64,000 nucleotides of DNA from Variovorax ginsengisoli (GCF_030486595.1 NZ_JAUJZH010000033.1:1-64000), one strand, 5' to 3'; shown: positions 35,418 through 43,707, numbered from the stretch's first letter. Translations and numbers: made by a program. Notes: generated by a model not told the origin, from the sequence alone.

Positions 35418-36404
35418 ATGAACAACACATTTATCCAGCGCCGCACGGTCTTGCTCGGCGGCATGCTGCTCGGCGCCGGCGTCAAGGCCATGGCCGCCCC
35501 GGAGCCGTGGCCTTCGCGCCCGATCCGCCTGGTGGTGGCCGGCTCGGCCGGCGCGGGTGGCGACATCTTCGCCCGCCTGATCGCCGACCCCTTGGGCAAG
35601 ACGCTGAAGCAGCCGGTGGTGGTCGACGCCAAGCCGGGCGCCAACGGCCTGATCGCGTGCGACACAGTGGCCAAGGCGCCGGGCGACGGCTACACGCTGC
35701 TGTTCGCACCGTCGTCGTCCATCCTCATCAATCCGGTGATCCACCCGAAGATGCCCTACAACGCGGAAACGGACCTGGTGCCGGTCGCGCAGGTCGGCGC
35801 CGCGGGCATCCTGCTGATGACGAATCCGAGCACCGGCTTCAAGAACCTGGCCGACATGGTCGCCTACGCCAAGTCGCATCCCGGCAAACTCGCCTACGGC
35901 TCGTGGGGCACGGGCTCGTCCGGCCACCTGGCCATGGAAGGCATCAAGGCGCACTACGGCCTGGACATGCCCCACGTGCCGTACAAGACGATCGTCACCG
36001 AAGTCACCGACCTGATCGCCAACAACATCAGCGTGGCCTTCACGGACATCGCATCGCCCATTCCGCACATGCGCAATGGCCGGCTGGTGGCCCTGGGCCA
36101 GACGGGCTCGCAGCGCTGGCCGGCCACGCGAGACGTGCCGACGCTGGCCGAACAGGGCTACAAGTTCGAGGCCGACGGCTGGTACGGCGTGTTCGCCCCG
36201 GCCGGAACCCCGACGGCCATCATCGACCAGCTCAATGAGGAGATCAACCGCCTGCAGAAGACCGACGAGGTGCGCCAGAAGATCGAAGGCCAGAACATGA
36301 TCGTGCCGCCGACCCGCTCGGCCAAGCAGTTCGCCGCCTCGGTCAAGAAGGACGCAGCCATCTGGCAGGGCCTCGCGAAGGTGACCGACCTGAGCGAAAA
36401 ATAA
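35418..36404 (+). CDS. Bug-family (TctC-like) solute-binding protein, possibly Tat-exported
   Basis: A 328-residue Bug receptor. The N-terminus (MNNTFIQRRTVLLGGMLLGA) has a twin-Arg followed by a hydrophobic segment, which could be a Tat signal, unusual for Bug proteins. The diagnostic region PIRLVVAGSAGAGGDIFARL and KPGANGLIACDTVAKAPGDG is present. It resembles the protein at 5738 more than that at 11973. No TctAB genes are nearby. A strong terminator follows at 36428. It lies between the two monooxygenase copies and may bind their substrate. Confidence 0.9.
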   Translation: MNNTFIQRRTVLLGGMLLGAGVKAMAAPEPWPSRPIRLVVAGSAGAGGDIFARLIADPLGKTLKQPVVVDAKPGANGLIACDTVAKAPGDGYTLLFAPSSSILINPVIHPKMPYNAETDLVPVAQVGAAGILLMTNPSTGFKNLADMVAYAKSHPGKLAYGSWGTGSSGHLAMEGIKAHYGLDMPHVPYKTIVTEVTDLIANNISVAFTDIASPIPHMRNGRLVALGQTGSQRWPATRDVPTLAEQGYKFEADGWYGVFAPAGTPTAIIDQLNEEINRLQKTDEVRQKIEGQNMIVPPTRSAKQFAASVKKDAAIWQGLAKVTDLSEK

Positions 36405-36427
36405 GAAGCGCGCAAGCGACGATAAAC

Positions 36428-36452
36428 GGGGCCTCTGGGCCCCTTTTTTTTT
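36428..36452 (+). terminator. Rho-independent terminator after the Bug gene
   Basis: GGGGCC (36428-36433) and GGCCCC (36438-36443) pair around TCTG, followed by a run of nine T residues. It would end transcription from the first monooxygenase-Bug unit, so the second monooxygenase probably has its own promoter. Confidence 0.85.
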
Positions 36453-36576
36453 GCCTCCGGCGGTCGATCCTGCGCTTTTTTGCAGGACTGAATCGCGCGC
36501 TGACCGTATTCCCGATCGATGGGTGCGACCGGAGAATTCCTGCATCGCACATCACTCATTGGAAGCGGGGCAAGAC

Positions 36577-37644
36577 ATGGAATTCGGCGTATTCATCCTG
36601 GCGCAGCAGCGCGGCTATCACCAGACTTCGCAGCAGGTGATCCAGAACTCGATCGAGCAGAGCGTGGTCGCAGAGCAGGCCGGCTTCGACACCGCCTGGT
36701 ATGCGGAGCACCACTTCAACAACTACTCGCTGTCGCCCTCGCCGCTGATGATGATCGCGCACATGGCGGCCAAGACCCGGCGCATCCGCCTGGGATCGGC
36801 CGTGTGCATTCTCCCGCTGTACCACCCCGCGCGCTTCCTGGCCGAGGTGGGCTTCGTGGACACGGTGTCCAACGGCCGCCTGGAGCTCGGCATCGGCTCG
36901 GGCTACCAGGAGTTCGAGTTCGAGCGCTTCGGCGTGAAGATCGAGGAGTCGGGCGCGATCTACAACGAGTTCCTGGACATCCTGCCCAAGGGCCTGACCC
37001 AGAAGGTCGTCGAATACGACGGCCAGTACCTGAAGCTGCCGCCGAGCTCGATCGCCGTGCGTCCGGTGCAAGACCCGATGCCGCCGCTGTGGATCACCTC
37101 GGGCAACCCCGTCACGCTGGGCCGCGGCGTGCGCGAAGGCCACAACCTGTTCGTGACCGCGCTGCTCAACGGCACCGACGCGATCGTGGCGCTGCGCCAG
37201 CGGCTCGACAAGGTCGCGGCGGACAACGGCGCCGACCTCGACGAGGACGTGAAGTTCGGCTTCCTGCGCTGCGCCTTTGCCTCCGACAAGGCCTCCGAGA
37301 TCGACGCCTACCTGGACAACGCGCGCTTCCAGCGCCGCATCTCGGAGAGCCTCAAGTTCCGCCGCGCCCAATCGGACGACGGCTACATGGTCAAGGAAGT
37401 GCCGTCGCCCACCGACCCGAGCTTCGAGCAGCTCCGCAAGAACCTGCCGGTGGGTTCGGTGAACCAGGTGATCGACAAGATGCTGGAAGAAATCGCCATC
37501 CTGCGGCCCAAGCACATCGCGCTGCAGACCCAGCTGGGCGACTGCGACCAGAAGACCATGCTGCGCCAGATCGAGCTGTGGGGCGAGAAGATCATTCCGG
37601 CGATCCGCAAGGAAGTCGCATCGATGCATGCCGTCGCTGCCTGA
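36577..37644 (+). CDS. LLM class flavin-dependent monooxygenase, copy 2
   Basis: A 355-residue paralogue of the enzyme at 34233, sharing the same motifs (MEFGVFILAQQRGYHQTSQQ, WYAEHHFNNYSLSPSPLMMI, NGRLELGIGSGYQEFEFERF) with scattered substitutions and a different C-terminus. Being downstream of a terminator and preceded by a 124-bp leader, it may be expressed separately. It heads a compact unit: SDR, VOC protein and flavin reductase follow with overlaps or short gaps. Both copies may use the same reductase. Confidence 0.93.
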   Translation: MEFGVFILAQQRGYHQTSQQVIQNSIEQSVVAEQAGFDTAWYAEHHFNNYSLSPSPLMMIAHMAAKTRRIRLGSAVCILPLYHPARFLAEVGFVDTVSNGRLELGIGSGYQEFEFERFGVKIEESGAIYNEFLDILPKGLTQKVVEYDGQYLKLPPSSIAVRPVQDPMPPLWITSGNPVTLGRGVREGHNLFVTALLNGTDAIVALRQRLDKVAADNGADLDEDVKFGFLRCAFASDKASEIDAYLDNARFQRRISESLKFRRAQSDDGYMVKEVPSPTDPSFEQLRKNLPVGSVNQVIDKMLEEIAILRPKHIALQTQLGDCDQKTMLRQIELWGEKIIPAIRKEVASMHAVAA

Positions 37645-37657
37645 GGCGCCGTCACCG

Positions 37658-38443
37658 ATGCGCGCTCCCCTCGCTTTCGACAACGCCGCCCTGCAGGGCC
37701 GGGTGGCCGTGGTCACCGGCGCCTCCGGCGGCCTGGGCCTGGCCATCTGCCAGCAGCTGCGCGCGATCGGCGCGCAGGTGGTGCAGGCCGACATCAGCCA
37801 TGCGGCCACGCCGACCGAGGCCGATGGCCTGCTGTCGGTGCACTGCGACATCGCCGAGCCGGCCTCCGTCGCCGCGATGGCGGCGCTGACGCGTTCGCGC
37901 TTCGGCCGCTGCGACGTGCTGGTCAACAACGCGGCCATCAGCGGGGCGCCGGTGGGCCTCGAGGACCTCCCGATCGACCTCTGGGACCGCATCTTCCGGG
38001 TCAACCTGCGCGGTGCCCTGCTGTGCGCGCAGGCCCTGGTGCCGATGATGTTCGAGCGCGAGGCGGGCAGCATCGTCAACGTGGCGTCGATCGCCGCGCA
38101 GGTGCCCACGCGGGTCGGCGCCTATGGGCCGACCAAGGCGGCGCTGCAGGCGCTGACCCGCCAGATGGCCGTGGAATGGGGACCGCGCGGCATCCGTGCC
38201 AACGCGGTCAGTCCCGGCATGATCCGCACGCCCCTGTCGGAGCCGCACTACCGCGACGAAGGCGCGCTGGCGGCCCGCACCGCCAGGATTCCCGCCCGCC
38301 GGCTCGGCCTGCCGGCGGATATCGCGGATGCCGTGTGCTTCCTCGCCAGCGATGCGTCCGCGTACGTCAACGGGCAGGACATCGTGGTCGACGGCGGCTT
38401 CCTGAAGGCATCGCTGAACAATCTCTACGGAAGCTCGCAATGA
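37658..38443 (+). CDS. SDR family oxidoreductase
   Basis: A 261-residue classical SDR with VAVVTGASGGLGLAICQQLR, CDVLVNNAAISGAPVGLEDL, IVNVASIAAQ, catalytic YGPTKAALQALTRQMAVEWG and YVNGQDIVVDGGFLKASLNN. An in-frame ATG at 37628 overlaps the end of the monooxygenase gene; the ATG at 37658 with GAGG upstream was preferred. Its stop overlaps the next ATG (ATGA). It may oxidise an alcohol before or after monooxygenation. Confidence 0.9.
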   Translation: MRAPLAFDNAALQGRVAVVTGASGGLGLAICQQLRAIGAQVVQADISHAATPTEADGLLSVHCDIAEPASVAAMAALTRSRFGRCDVLVNNAAISGAPVGLEDLPIDLWDRIFRVNLRGALLCAQALVPMMFEREAGSIVNVASIAAQVPTRVGAYGPTKAALQALTRQMAVEWGPRGIRANAVSPGMIRTPLSEPHYRDEGALAARTARIPARRLGLPADIADAVCFLASDASAYVNGQDIVVDGGFLKASLNNLYGSSQ

Positions 38444-38817
38444 ACCCCGCCATCGAATCGCCCAAGCGGCTGCAGAACGTTTTCGTGGTGGCCGAACGGC
38501 CCGCCGAGCTCCATGCTTTCTACGAATCGGCGCTCGGGCTCCAGCTCAAGTTCCGCGACCAGGACCGCTGGATCCAGTACGGGGTGGGCAACACCAGCGT
38601 TGCGCTGGCTTGCCGTGAAGAAGCCGTGCCGGCGACTTCCGGCGTCGTCATGGTGTTCGAGGTCGACGACTTCGCCGCCACCTCGCAACGGGTCGCCGCC
38701 TCGGGCGGCGAGGTGCTCGGCGTGCGCGACATGGGCGCGCACGGCGCGGTGCTGTCGCTGCGCGACCCCGAGGGCAACATCGTCCAACTCTTCAAGCGCC
38801 AGGGGAGCAAGCAATGA
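38440..38817 (+). CDS. VOC (glyoxalase/bleomycin-resistance) family protein
   Basis: A 125-residue single-module VOC protein: LQNVFVVAERPAELHAFYES, GLQLKFRDQDRWIQYGVGNT, and GAVLSLRDPEGNIVQLFKRQ, where the final Glu is a typical metal ligand position. The first His is replaced (VFVV), so metal binding may be altered. It overlaps both neighbours by 4 bp (ATGA), so it is translationally coupled and presumably acts on an intermediate of the same pathway. Confidence 0.88.
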   Translation: MNPAIESPKRLQNVFVVAERPAELHAFYESALGLQLKFRDQDRWIQYGVGNTSVALACREEAVPATSGVVMVFEVDDFAATSQRVAASGGEVLGVRDMGAHGAVLSLRDPEGNIVQLFKRQGSKQ

Positions 38818-39794
38818 ACCAGCCGACGCCGCACGCCGAGCCCATCGATCCCAAGCTGTTTCGCCAGCTGCTGGGCTGCTTCCCCACCGGGGTGGCCGTC
38901 ATCACGACTCGCACGCCGGACGGCACGCCCGTGGGGCTGACCTGCAACTCCTTCAGTTCGGTCTCGCTGGAGCCGCCGCTGGTGCTGTTCAGCCTGCGCA
39001 AGGCGAGCAGCCTGCTGGGCACCTTCGTCGAGGCCGACAGCTTCGCCATCAACATCCTGTCGCAGAGCCAGGACCAGTTGTCCGGGCGTTTCGCATCGAG
39101 CAGGATCGCCGACAAGTTCGAGGGCGTGGCCTGGCGCCCCGGCCCGCTGGGGACGCCGCTGGTCGACGACTGCCTGGCGAGCTTCGAGTGCCGGGTCCAT
39201 GCCCGCCACGAGGCCGGCGACCACGAGATCTTCATCGGCGAGGTCAAGCACATGCGCAGCGGCTGCGCCGACCATGCGCTGGTGTTCTACAAGGGCGCCT
39301 ACATGATGCTGGCCGAGTCGCTGCGCCAGCGGGTGCTCGAAGGGCAGCTGGGTACGGTCGACATCGACGAGGCCTACCGCGCGCTCTACGGCAAGCTGCT
39401 GCGGCTGGCCTGCGAGCGGGCCACTCCCGAGGAGGTGGACGCGATCGAGGCCGCCGTGGAAGAGATCGAGCAGCACCAGGGCGCGGACGCGCTGCCGCGG
39501 CGCATCGAGGCGACGGCACGCTTCTTCTCGTCGATCAGCCTGGCCGGACACAACGAAGCGCTGCGGCTCATGGCCCAGACGATGACCACCGTGCTGCGCG
39601 AGCGCATGACGCACGTGATCCCGGTGCGGCCCAGGCCCGACGTGTTTCCGCTGCGGCGCAAGGTTGTCCAGTGCCTGCGGACGCGGGACGCCGAGGGTGC
39701 CGTGGCCGCGCTGGACGAACTGATCACGATGCTGCGCAGGGACGGCGCTGCGCACGCAGAGGAAGCCGCCGTGGCGGCTCCGGTCGAGCACTGA
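38814..39794 (+). CDS. Flavin reductase fused to a GntR-type FCD sensor domain
   Basis: Residues about 1-165 are an HpaC-like FMN reductase domain (FPTGVAVITTRTPDGTPVGL, FSSVSLEPPLVLFSLRKASS, INILSQSQDQLSGRFASSRI). Residues about 180-315 match the FCD ligand-binding domain of FadR/GntR regulators (RALYGKLLRLACERATPEEV, LRTRDAEGAVAALDELITML), but no DNA-binding domain is present. The metal-binding His positions of FCD appear lost (ARFFSS, LRRKVVQ). The HPAH reductase C1 of Acinetobacter similarly carries a regulator-derived C-terminal domain that controls activity by substrate binding. The gene closes the monooxygenase unit, so it likely supplies reduced flavin on substrate sensing. Confidence 0.85.
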   Translation: MNQPTPHAEPIDPKLFRQLLGCFPTGVAVITTRTPDGTPVGLTCNSFSSVSLEPPLVLFSLRKASSLLGTFVEADSFAINILSQSQDQLSGRFASSRIADKFEGVAWRPGPLGTPLVDDCLASFECRVHARHEAGDHEIFIGEVKHMRSGCADHALVFYKGAYMMLAESLRQRVLEGQLGTVDIDEAYRALYGKLLRLACERATPEEVDAIEAAVEEIEQHQGADALPRRIEATARFFSSISLAGHNEALRLMAQTMTTVLRERMTHVIPVRPRPDVFPLRRKVVQCLRTRDAEGAVAALDELITMLRRDGAAHAEEAAVAAPVEH

Positions 39795-39826
39795 CCGCCG
39801 CGGCGCGGCGGCGGGACAGGCGCGCC

Positions 39827-40288
39827 TCAGAGCAGCTTGCGATAGACCACGAAGCCGGATTTCTCGGCCACCTTGTCGTAGAGCTTCATCGCCGTGGTGT
39901 TGGTCTCGTGGGTCTGCCAGTACACCCGTGGCGAGTCGGCCGCCGCTGCACGCTCGCATACCGCTTCGATCAGGGCGCGCGCGACGCCCCGGCCCCTGGC
40001 CGCCTCGACCGTGAACAGGTCCTGCAGGTAGCAGCTCATGCGGATCTGGGTGGTGCTGCGGTGGTAGAGCAAATGCGCCAGGCCGAGCAGGCCGTGGGCA
40101 CCCTCCGCGACCAGCGCGTGCACCGGTTCCGCGGGGTCGAGAAAGCGCGACCACGTGGTGGCCGTGATCTCGGCCGGCAGCGCGGTCGGACCGCTGCGGC
40201 CATAGAAGGCGTTGTAGCCGTCCCAGAGAGGCTTCCAGGCCGCGAAGTCGGGCTCCGAGACGGGGCGGATGCGAAACGAAGTGTCCAT
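39827..40288 (-). CDS. GNAT family N-acetyltransferase
   Basis: A 153-residue GNAT protein. The acetyl-CoA binding loop is in DLFTVEAARGRGVARALIEA, and the segment VYWQTHETNTTAMKLYDKVA followed by SGFVVYRKLL is typical of the family. The acceptor substrate is not predictable. It is the last gene of a minus-strand run from the MarR gene and is convergent with the flavin reductase gene; the 32-bp gap is GC-rich. Confidence 0.9.
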   Translation of the reverse strand: MDTSFRIRPVSEPDFAAWKPLWDGYNAFYGRSGPTALPAEITATTWSRFLDPAEPVHALVAEGAHGLLGLAHLLYHRSTTQIRMSCYLQDLFTVEAARGRGVARALIEAVCERAAAADSPRVYWQTHETNTTAMKLYDKVAEKSGFVVYRKLL

Positions 40289-40297
40289 ATCGAGGGG

Positions 40298-40705
40298 CTA
40301 TGCCCAACGCACCGTCAGGATGCACGCGGCCTGGATGCCGAAGGCGCGGTGATGGATGCCGGGGCCCCAGATCACGAAGTCGCCGTGGCGGCGCAGGGTG
40401 TGCGCGAGGCTGTCCGCGGGCGCGAAGTCGGCGCGGGTCGAGAACTCGATGCGGAACTCGCCTTGCGCATCGACCAGCATCGACAGGGTCCGGCCTTCGC
40501 TGAGCGGCTTGGGGTCGCCGTTCGGATGGCCCGCCGGATGCCGGAAGTACTTGATGCACGGTCCGCTCGACGTCGTGCCGTCGGCCACATGGCGCAGGGC
40601 CGTCGCCGGGCCGTGGGTCCATTCGCCGAAGCCGACGAACCAGCCGGTGCCGTGGGTGTCCAGGTCGCCGGCGTTGCCGAATTCGACGCTTTGCAGCAGG
40701 CTCAT
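40298..40705 (-). CDS. Hypothetical cupin-like small protein
   Basis: A 135-residue protein starting MSLLQSVEFGNAGDLDTHGT, with FVGFGEWTHGP, LSEGRTLSMLVDAQGEFRIE and RRHGDFVIWGPGIHHRAFGI. Relatives in databases are sometimes called signal peptidase I, which does not fit the sequence; the alternating beta-rich pattern and the GxHH segment suggest a cupin-like barrel. The ATG overlaps the stop of the thioesterase gene (ATGA), implying coupling. Confidence 0.7.
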   Translation of the reverse strand: MSLLQSVEFGNAGDLDTHGTGWFVGFGEWTHGPATALRHVADGTTSSGPCIKYFRHPAGHPNGDPKPLSEGRTLSMLVDAQGEFRIEFSTRADFAPADSLAHTLRRHGDFVIWGPGIHHRAFGIQAACILTVRWA

Positions 40706-41106
40706 GCGCGGGCCGTTCTCAGCAGCTTCCCGGTCGACGAGGCGCGCACCAGCAGGACACCGCTTTCGGAGAAGAGATCGGCCTCGAGGAAGACGACGCT
40801 GCGGCCCCAGCGCAGCACCCGCGCCTCGACCTCGTAGGCGGCGACCCCGACCCGCTCGAGGAACGACACCTTGAGCTCCAGGCTCGCCAGGCTGGCATCG
40901 GGATCCCGCGCTATGACGGCGAAGGCCATCGCGCTGTCGAGCCAGGCCGTGATGAGGCCGCCCTGCACCACGGTGCCCTTCGTGTGGGCGAACTCGGGAC
41001 GCGCGGTGTAGCGAACGCGGGCGATGCCGGCTTCGTGGTCGACGCGAAGCACTTCGGTGAATCCGATGGCGTGCATCAGGTCCTTGGGGAATTTGCTGAG
41101 GTCCAT
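40702..41106 (-). CDS. PaaI-type hotdog-fold thioesterase
   Basis: A 134-residue hotdog protein: TKGTVVQGGLITAWLDSAMA contains the helix with a catalytic Asp, and LELKVSFLERVGVAAYEVEA plus VVFLEADLFSESGVLLVRAS are the strand regions of PaaI-like thioesterases. It probably hydrolyses a small acyl-CoA. It overlaps the cupin-like gene by 4 bp and may rescue CoA from dead-end esters of the nearby catabolic cluster. Confidence 0.87.
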   Translation of the reverse strand: MDLSKFPKDLMHAIGFTEVLRVDHEAGIARVRYTARPEFAHTKGTVVQGGLITAWLDSAMAFAVIARDPDASLASLELKVSFLERVGVAAYEVEARVLRWGRSVVFLEADLFSESGVLLVRASSTGKLLRTARA

Positions 41107-41177
41107 GGTGGCGCGTGTGGCGGTTGTCTCGACAGCGCATATTGTCCGTCCAGACGCAGCGCCGGCGGACTCGGACC

Positions 41178-42439
41178 TCAGGGCGGGGGCGGCACGAAGC
41201 TGTAGCGCAGCCGGCGCCCTTCGAGTCGCAATCGCAGGCCGTGGTGCCTGAACAGGTAGCGCAGGCCGATCGCCAGGGAGCCGAAGCCCGCGGCGGCCGC
41301 CACGCCCATGGCCCAGCGCGGGCCGAAGGTATCGGCCACCCAGCCCACCATCGGCGCCCCGATGGGCGTGCTGCCCAGGAGGATCGCCAGCAGGATGGCG
41401 ATGACGCGGCCGCGCAGGGCCGGGTCGGTGGACATCTGCACCATGCCGTTGGTCGAGGTGGTGAGCGTCTGCGCCGCCGCGCCGGTCACGACCAGGGCGA
41501 TGCCGAAGCCGACCACGTTGGGCATCAGCGCCGCCGCCAGGCAGCCGAAGCCGAACACCGCCGATCCCACCAGCAGCAGGCCGAAACGCGGCTGGGCGCG
41601 GCGCGCCGCCAGCAGCGCGCCGGTGACCGAGCCGATGGCCATCGTCGAAGAGAGCAGGCCGTACTGGCCGGGGCCGCCGTGGAAGGCGCCGACCGACATG
41701 GTGGAAATGAAGATGGGGAAGTTCAGGCCGAAGGTGGCCACCAGGAACAGCATGGCCAGCAGGGCGCGCAGGTCGGGGCGGCGCCAGACATAGCGGAAGC
41801 CCTCCATCAGGCTGCCCTTGTTGCGCCCCGCCGTGCCGTGACGCGGATAGAGCTCGCCCTGGCGCAGGCAGGCCAGCGAGGTCAGCACCGCCACGAAGGA
41901 CAGCGCATTGAGCAGGAAGGCCTCGCCCGGCCCGGTGGCCGCGATCACCAGCCCGGCCACCGCCGGCCCCACCATGCGCGCGGCATTGAAGGAGGTGGAG
42001 TTGAGGGCCACCGCGTTGGACAGCTCGGTCTCCGACACCAGCTCGGCCACGAAGGTCTGCCGGGCCGGCGCATCGAAGGCCGCCACGCAGCCCAGCAGCA
42101 GCGCGAACACGTAGACATGCCACAGCTGCGCCATGCCGCTCACCGTGAGCAGGCCCAACCCGAGCGCCAGCAGGCCCATGGCGGCCTGGGTCGCCATCAG
42201 CAGCTTGCGCCGGTTCAAGCGATCGGCCGCCAGGCCGGTGAAAGGCAGCAGCACCAGCTGCGGGCCGAACTGCAGCGCCATCACGGTGCCGACGGCGGTG
42301 GCGTTGTGGTTCGTCAGGTGCGTCAGCACCAGCCAGTCCTGGGCGGTGCGCTGCATCCAGGTGCCGACGTTGGACACCAGCGCGCCGGCCGCCCACAACC
42401 GGTAGTTGCGGTTGCGCAGTGAACGGAAGGTAGGGCCAT
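41178..42439 (-). CDS. MFS exporter (EntS-like) with an apparent start-proximal frameshift
   Basis: The frame encodes about 12 membrane segments of the EntS/MFS_3 type (LRNRNYRLWAAGALVSNVGT, DRLNRRKLLMATQAAMGLLA, GRVIAILLAILLGSTPIGAP). The expected start ATG at 42439 overlaps the MarR stop (TGATG) but reads MALPSVH, one base out of register with the conserved FRSLRNRNYRLW that begins 11 bases later. No ATG, GTG or TTG start exists in the correct frame for more than 200 bp upstream; the first internal options are after the conserved start. So either one base was lost or the assembly has an error. The MarR-MFS pairing is typical for drug exporters. Confidence 0.75.
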
Positions 42440-42891
42440 CAGGCCTCCAGCAGGCGCTGGAGCAGCCGCACCGCGCCGGCCAGCTGCCGCTGCTCGGCCG
42501 GCGAGTAGCGCGCCGAGATCGTGCGCTGCAGCCAGTCTTCGCGCGCGGCCCGGACCTGGCGGAACACCTTGCGCGCCTGCGGGGTAAGCGACAGCAGCGT
42601 GCGGCGCCCGTCCGCCGGGTCCGGCGCGCCCCTGACATAGCCGGCCTCGATCAGCGAGGCCACGGTGGCGCCCATAGACTGGGAACGGACGCCTTCGGCC
42701 AGCGCCAGTTCGGTCACGGTGGCGGCCTCCTGCCGCTCCAGCCTCAACAGCACGGCGCGCTGGGATTCGGTCCAGTCGGCGGCGGAGGCCTCCTGGCGCA
42801 GCCGACGGCGCAGTTGCGAGGCCAGCATGCGCAGCTCCACCGCCAGCGCGTGGGGCGTGTCGGTTTCGGGGTCGGCGAATTGGGCGGGCAT
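42439..42891 (-). CDS. MarR family transcriptional regulator
   Basis: A 150-residue winged-helix MarR protein: QRAVLLRLERQEAATVTELA, EGVRSQSMGATVASLIEAGY, wing segment APDPADGRRTLLSLTPQARK. Its stop overlaps the presumed ATG of the MFS exporter, so it heads a MarR-MFS operon and probably represses it until a phenolic or drug-like ligand binds. Confidence 0.93.
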   Translation of the reverse strand: MPAQFADPETDTPHALAVELRMLASQLRRRLRQEASAADWTESQRAVLLRLERQEAATVTELALAEGVRSQSMGATVASLIEAGYVRGAPDPADGRRTLLSLTPQARKVFRQVRAAREDWLQRTISARYSPAEQRQLAGAVRLLQRLLEA

Positions 42892-42970
42892 TGCACTCGG
42901 TTGGACAGGATAACTACGAAGTTTAGCTTCTTATTTTGACCCCGGGGGCGACCTGGACATGGAGGAATCT

Positions 42971-43030
42971 AAAACGACAATAAAGTTTGCCCGATTGAAT
43001 AAAGTCAGCCTCGCGATCGAATAAAGTCCG
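42971..43030 (-). repeat. Three iterated AATAAAGT repeats resembling a transposon end
   Basis: AATAAAGT occurs at 42979, 42998 and 43020, with the flanks GATYGAATAAAGTCMGCC shared by the last two. On the minus strand the unit reads GACTTTATTCRATCG. Repeats spaced 19-22 bp are typical of transposase-binding arrays at ends of IS21- or Tn7/Tn402-like elements. No transposase gene is nearby. Confidence 0.5.
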
Positions 43031-43278
43031 CCCCCTTTCTTGCGCCGCCGCCCGCTGAATTCATCGCCTATGGGCATGAGACAACGGGTCGGTGCCTCGC
43101 GCGCGATGGCTGCGGGGGTCTCGCTTGTCGGCGTTCCTTTTTCCCATGGGTGCGAAGTCGCCCTGCAGTACAACCGACCCACGACGCGGGCTCAGCCCAC
43201 ACGGAACTTCTTTGTCTTAGAGCGGTGAGTCGAGGTCGCTCAGCACACTGGCGATGTCGATGTTGATGATGAGTTCCT

Positions 43279-43323
43279 TCAAAGTTAGGCCGGAACTCCA
43301 TCAAAATTAGGACCTAACTTTGA
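43279..43323 (+). repeat. TCAAARTTAGG direct repeats with an inverted copy
   Basis: TCAAAGTTAGG (43279-43289) and TCAAAATTAGG (43301-43311) are 22 bp apart, and CCTAACTTTGA (43313-43323) is an inverted copy adjoining the second. The 22-bp spacing matches transposase-binding repeat arrays at IS ends, suggesting a second relic or junction of two elements. Confidence 0.5.
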
Positions 43324-43707
43324 CGGCGGTGTTTCCAAGTCATTGATTCATAAGAAGAATTTCACGACGAGGCGTTGTGCCATCGATGACCTTCCTTCAC
43401 CATGGATTCTCTGCGGGTCGTGGCACGGTCGCGGCCATGGCCGCTCGCGTAGTCACCGCCTTCAGATGACCTGGCGGGAGCCTTTGCTGTGGCTACGTAA
43501 GAATCTATATGACTAATGGAAGAGCCACGTCACGAATCGCCCTAGAAGCCGAGTTGGCGACCGTACGTATCAAGCCGTAGGCATTTTTGTTGAACGAAGC
43601 GGAGGATGAGCGTCCCGCCAAGGCCCGCCAGCAGACCGACCAGTGCAGAGGCCAAGCCAGCCGGACCATGCGGGCGGCTGGGCGGTTAGTGGTGGGATCG
43701 GACGTCT

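Larger units (their letters stand above)
42892..43707. other. 816-bp gene-free region with mobile-element relics
   Basis: No intact gene was recognised. Two clusters of iterated short repeats (42971-43030 and 43279-43323) resemble transposon ends. Between them a minus-strand frame ending KELIINIDIASVLSDLDSPL, stopping near 43220, reads like a protein C-terminus and may be a relic. The part from 43324 to 43707 shows nothing identifiable. Confidence 0.45.

Noticed and set aside
34110..36545. An 811-residue minus-strand frame across the first monooxygenase and Bug genes
   Set aside because: It is an antisense shadow: Arg/His/Asp-rich composition without motifs, while both plus-strand genes have full family signatures.
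39795..39826. GC-rich hairpin CCGCCGC/GCGGCGG between the flavin reductase and GNAT genes as a terminator
   Set aside because: There is no U tract in either direction and repeats of CGG are expected by composition.
38520..40622. A 700-residue minus-strand frame over the VOC and flavin reductase genes
   Set aside because: It is a shadow of three well-defined genes and shows no recognisable domain.
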